From positions 35,362,914 to 35,426,913 of the forward strand of contig JARCOQ010000009.1 of NCBI GenBank assembly GCA_029207755.1: a stretch of DNA of 64,000 bases, given 5' to 3'. Made by a program: the position numbers and the translations under genes. This document shows positions 61,861 through 64,000 of the stretch, in pieces (position 1 is the first letter of the stretch; every line of letters begins with the position of its first letter). This DNA is from Chamaea fasciata. Lineage: Eukaryota > Chordata > Aves > Passeriformes > Sylviidae. Under the pieces are notes generated by a model. That model saw only the letters and a program-made list of their open reading frames with translations, did not search any database and was not told the origin of the DNA.

Positions 61861-62339
61861 GGAATGGGGGAATGGATCAAAATTCTCTGAGCAAAAGGCT
61901 TGGGGGAGGCACATTTACATCAGGATTTTTCTCCTCGCCTCAGTGCGGGTGCCATTCTAATCCACGGGAGAAGGAAACTTTTCACCCTTGTATTCCTACA
62001 GCTCCTTGAATCCACGGACCATTCACAGACCCACAAAGGGGATGAGCTTAAAGCCTGTTGTTTGTGGACTTCAGATGATGAGAACAGGACAGATGCAGCT
62101 GCTGGAATGTGTTATTATGTGTTATTCCACACATCCACCTCGCCGCAAACATTCCAGCGCCCCAATTCCACCAGCAAAGCTGCTCAGGAATAGCAGAGCC
62201 CTGACCAGCAAGCTGGAACAAAAGATAATCATTTTTCTCTCTCCTCTTTCAAGTTCCTGCAATAAAAGCCTGTTCCTGTCTGGCCCGGGAACAGATCCGC
62301 CCGCCACAGCCGATCTTCAAATATTCCTGATTGACCTCA

Positions 62340-62540
62340 GTGTGTGAAATAGGCACCATTAAAGTGTTCTAAGAATAATTCCCAGAAATCATGAGTCACT
62401 GTCTGATTTCGGCAGAAAGGGCTAAAACGATTCAATTATTCACCATGAATTATTCACTGATAATTACACTGTCGTTAGCGATCTCCACGTAGACAGTTCG
62501 TTACGAGCAAACCACTGGTGTGCAGTTAATATTTCACAAA
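62340..62540. promoter_or_regulatory. Repeated TTATTCA words with TAAT sites
   Basis: gattcaattattcaccatga and attattcactgataattaca follow each other directly, giving three attattca-type words in about 40 bases. They are followed by gtcgttagcgatc and cagttaatatttcac. Candidate developmental enhancer by motif density. Confidence 0.3.
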
Positions 62541-63709
62541 AAAGCCCCACTTTTGTTATTGCATGTCATATATAATGAAGCAGAAATATTGGTGGCCATC
62601 AGAGGAAATCAGAGAGAAATTAAATGTGGAAGGAAAATGCTGCTATTTCTAATTCTCAAACAGCTCTGCCAAGTGCAGCACCAGGCTGAGCATCCCTTTC
62701 TCTGGTTTCGGAGCCAGTTGGGATTTCATTCCTTGGAGAAACATGCCGTGAGGAGAGGAGAAACTGAGAAACTGAGCTGGCAACCATGGAGAAAATTCAC
62801 CTTTTGCTCTTCTTTTGCTGACAACTGCTGGAAATCTCCCTAAATCCAGGCTCCCCAGGACTGCAGACAGCTCAGTTCTGCTCGTCTGCCCGCTGCTTGC
62901 ACAGAGCTATTTTGGCAACTGAGTTGCCATTTACCTGCCATTGCACTGGCAGGGCTGGCACAAAAGCAGGCAGAGAGGAGAAAGCCACCCTGAGAGCTTC
63001 TCACCTGCCAGGGAAGCAAGGGGAAGAGCTCATTTCTCCCATGCTTCCAAGCAGGGATTCTGGGTTTTGTCACAAGGAGCCAATTCAGCGTAGCTGACCC
63101 AACACCACCCTCCTGCAGAATTACCAAAATAGCCCTTAAAGTCTGCGGGGGTTCCACCCCGGGACATTTGTGCTCCCACCTCAACTAGTTGCTTCCCTTC
63201 CCTTTTCCCTCACCAACTTGGCCTCGGTGGTGCTGGGATGCAGAAATAGCCAAGGTGGCTCCTCTCCAGCCCAGTCCCACAGAGCACACTGGGACAGGGT
63301 CTGACGGAACACCTCCAGAACCCACAGCAGCTTCTGGAGCATCCAGCAGGCTCTCCCAGACATGCACCCACAGCTCAGAGGTTTCAGACTCTTCTGGGAG
63401 GCTCTCAACACCCAGATAAAACTGGGTGCCCAGTGCTGTGAGTATAAACTCCTCATTTTGTGCGTCACACAACACAGCACAAGTGCTTGCCACAGGCAGC
63501 AGGACATTGAGCTCCTAGTTCAGAAATACCCCATTTTTTCCAGCTGTTCTGTTTCTTATCCCAAACACAGTAAAGAAATCACCAACTTTGGCTTGTGTGA
63601 CATCAAAGAACCACTGAGGTCGCCCAGTTTCCCCAGTCTTTGCCATGTCTGGGAAGGTTCTTAGGGTGCTTTTTCCTGGTGCCAGCCCTATGAAAATAAC
63701 ACCTTTCAG

Positions 63710-63737
63710 CCCCGCCCCCCCAGCCCCCCTCCCCCCC
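63710..63737 (-). other. G-quadruplex motif with very short loops (minus strand)
   Basis: Four C runs on the plus strand of 4, 7, 6 and 7 bases separated by g, ag and t. On the minus strand this is a G4 motif with loops of 1, 2 and 1 base, the most stable class. Often hard to sequence and prone to length error. Confidence 0.85.
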
Positions 63738-64000
63738 ATCTTGGGAAAAAGAGAGCAGGAAGGTCTGTGTGAAGTGCCCCTGTGAGAAATTTTGATTTGG
63801 GATGAACAGGGAGACACTGGGATCATTCCCGTGTCTCTGTAGGATTTTAACACAAAGAACCTATCCTTTTAAGCCATTCTGTGCATGAACCACATCCATA
63901 CCTTCATCATCCTTCTTGCCTCTCCCCAGACCTTTCCCCACCCTTCCCTCTCCTGCCAGAGTCAGTGGCAGGCCAGTCATGATGCAGATGTGCCCTCTGC

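Larger units (their letters stand above)
58776..64000. other. Non-coding sequence to the window end
   Basis: No transposon recognised. Simple sequence: T13 at 60,375-60,387 and T14 at 61,681-61,694, the latter followed by ccag and so resembling a splice acceptor by chance. AT-rich candidate elements at 61.7 and 62.4 kb are listed separately. Open frames up to 159 codons carry no domain I know. Confidence 0.45.

Noticed and set aside
1..64000. CRISPR array, insertion sequence, operon or other bacterial system
   Set aside because: CR1 and LTR content shows animal nuclear DNA, and no direct-repeat/spacer array or bacterial gene order is present.

Overview
The window looks like bird nuclear DNA, most likely passerine, and is non-coding as far as I can read it. 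The main evidence is 14 pieces of CR1 LINE. Nearly all are cut at the 5' side and keep the CR1 3' end, recognisable by core motifs such as gatgatctttaaggtccctt and the ATTCTGTG/ATTCTATG-type tail. There is also one avian-type endogenous retrovirus LTR fragment. I see no bacterial-type gene, tRNA, rRNA or CRISPR. No open reading frame resembles a protein family I know. The long ones overlap others on the opposite strand and carry no recognisable domain, so I treat the window as intergenic or intronic and call no gene.

Layout. Bases 1-24,720 are the repeat-bearing third. They hold 12 CR1 copies on both strands, a retroviral LTR at about 9,880-10,210, a 20-bp perfect palindrome inside an alternating-repeat cluster at 7,797-7,848, and a striking inverted duplication. 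In that duplication two 220-bp arms at 12,369-12,588 and 13,306-13,525 are about 97% identical around a 717-bp spacer. A second inverted pair, two CR1 copies at 14.2 and 15.4 kb, follows shortly after.

Bases 24,721-64,000 contain only two small CR1 remnants, at 33.6 and 44.7 kb. In their place are AT-rich islands dense in homeodomain-type TAAT sites (30.27, 35.8, 39.6, 41.9, 44.1, 58.7 and 62.4 kb), a small CpG-rich patch at 34.7-35.0 kb, and octamer, SOX and MEF2-like sites. This part reads like a transposon-poor regulatory domain near a developmental gene; that is inference, since no cross-species comparison was possible. It also contains a (CCTT)n microsatellite of about 215 bp at 48,688, two good G-quadruplex motifs, and a T13/A13/G10 homopolymer hairpin at 52.06 kb.

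I did not find a new genetic system. The items most worth checking are the inverted duplication, the palindromic cluster at 7.8 kb, the possible enhancer clusters in the right part, and the contrast in repeat density between the two parts.
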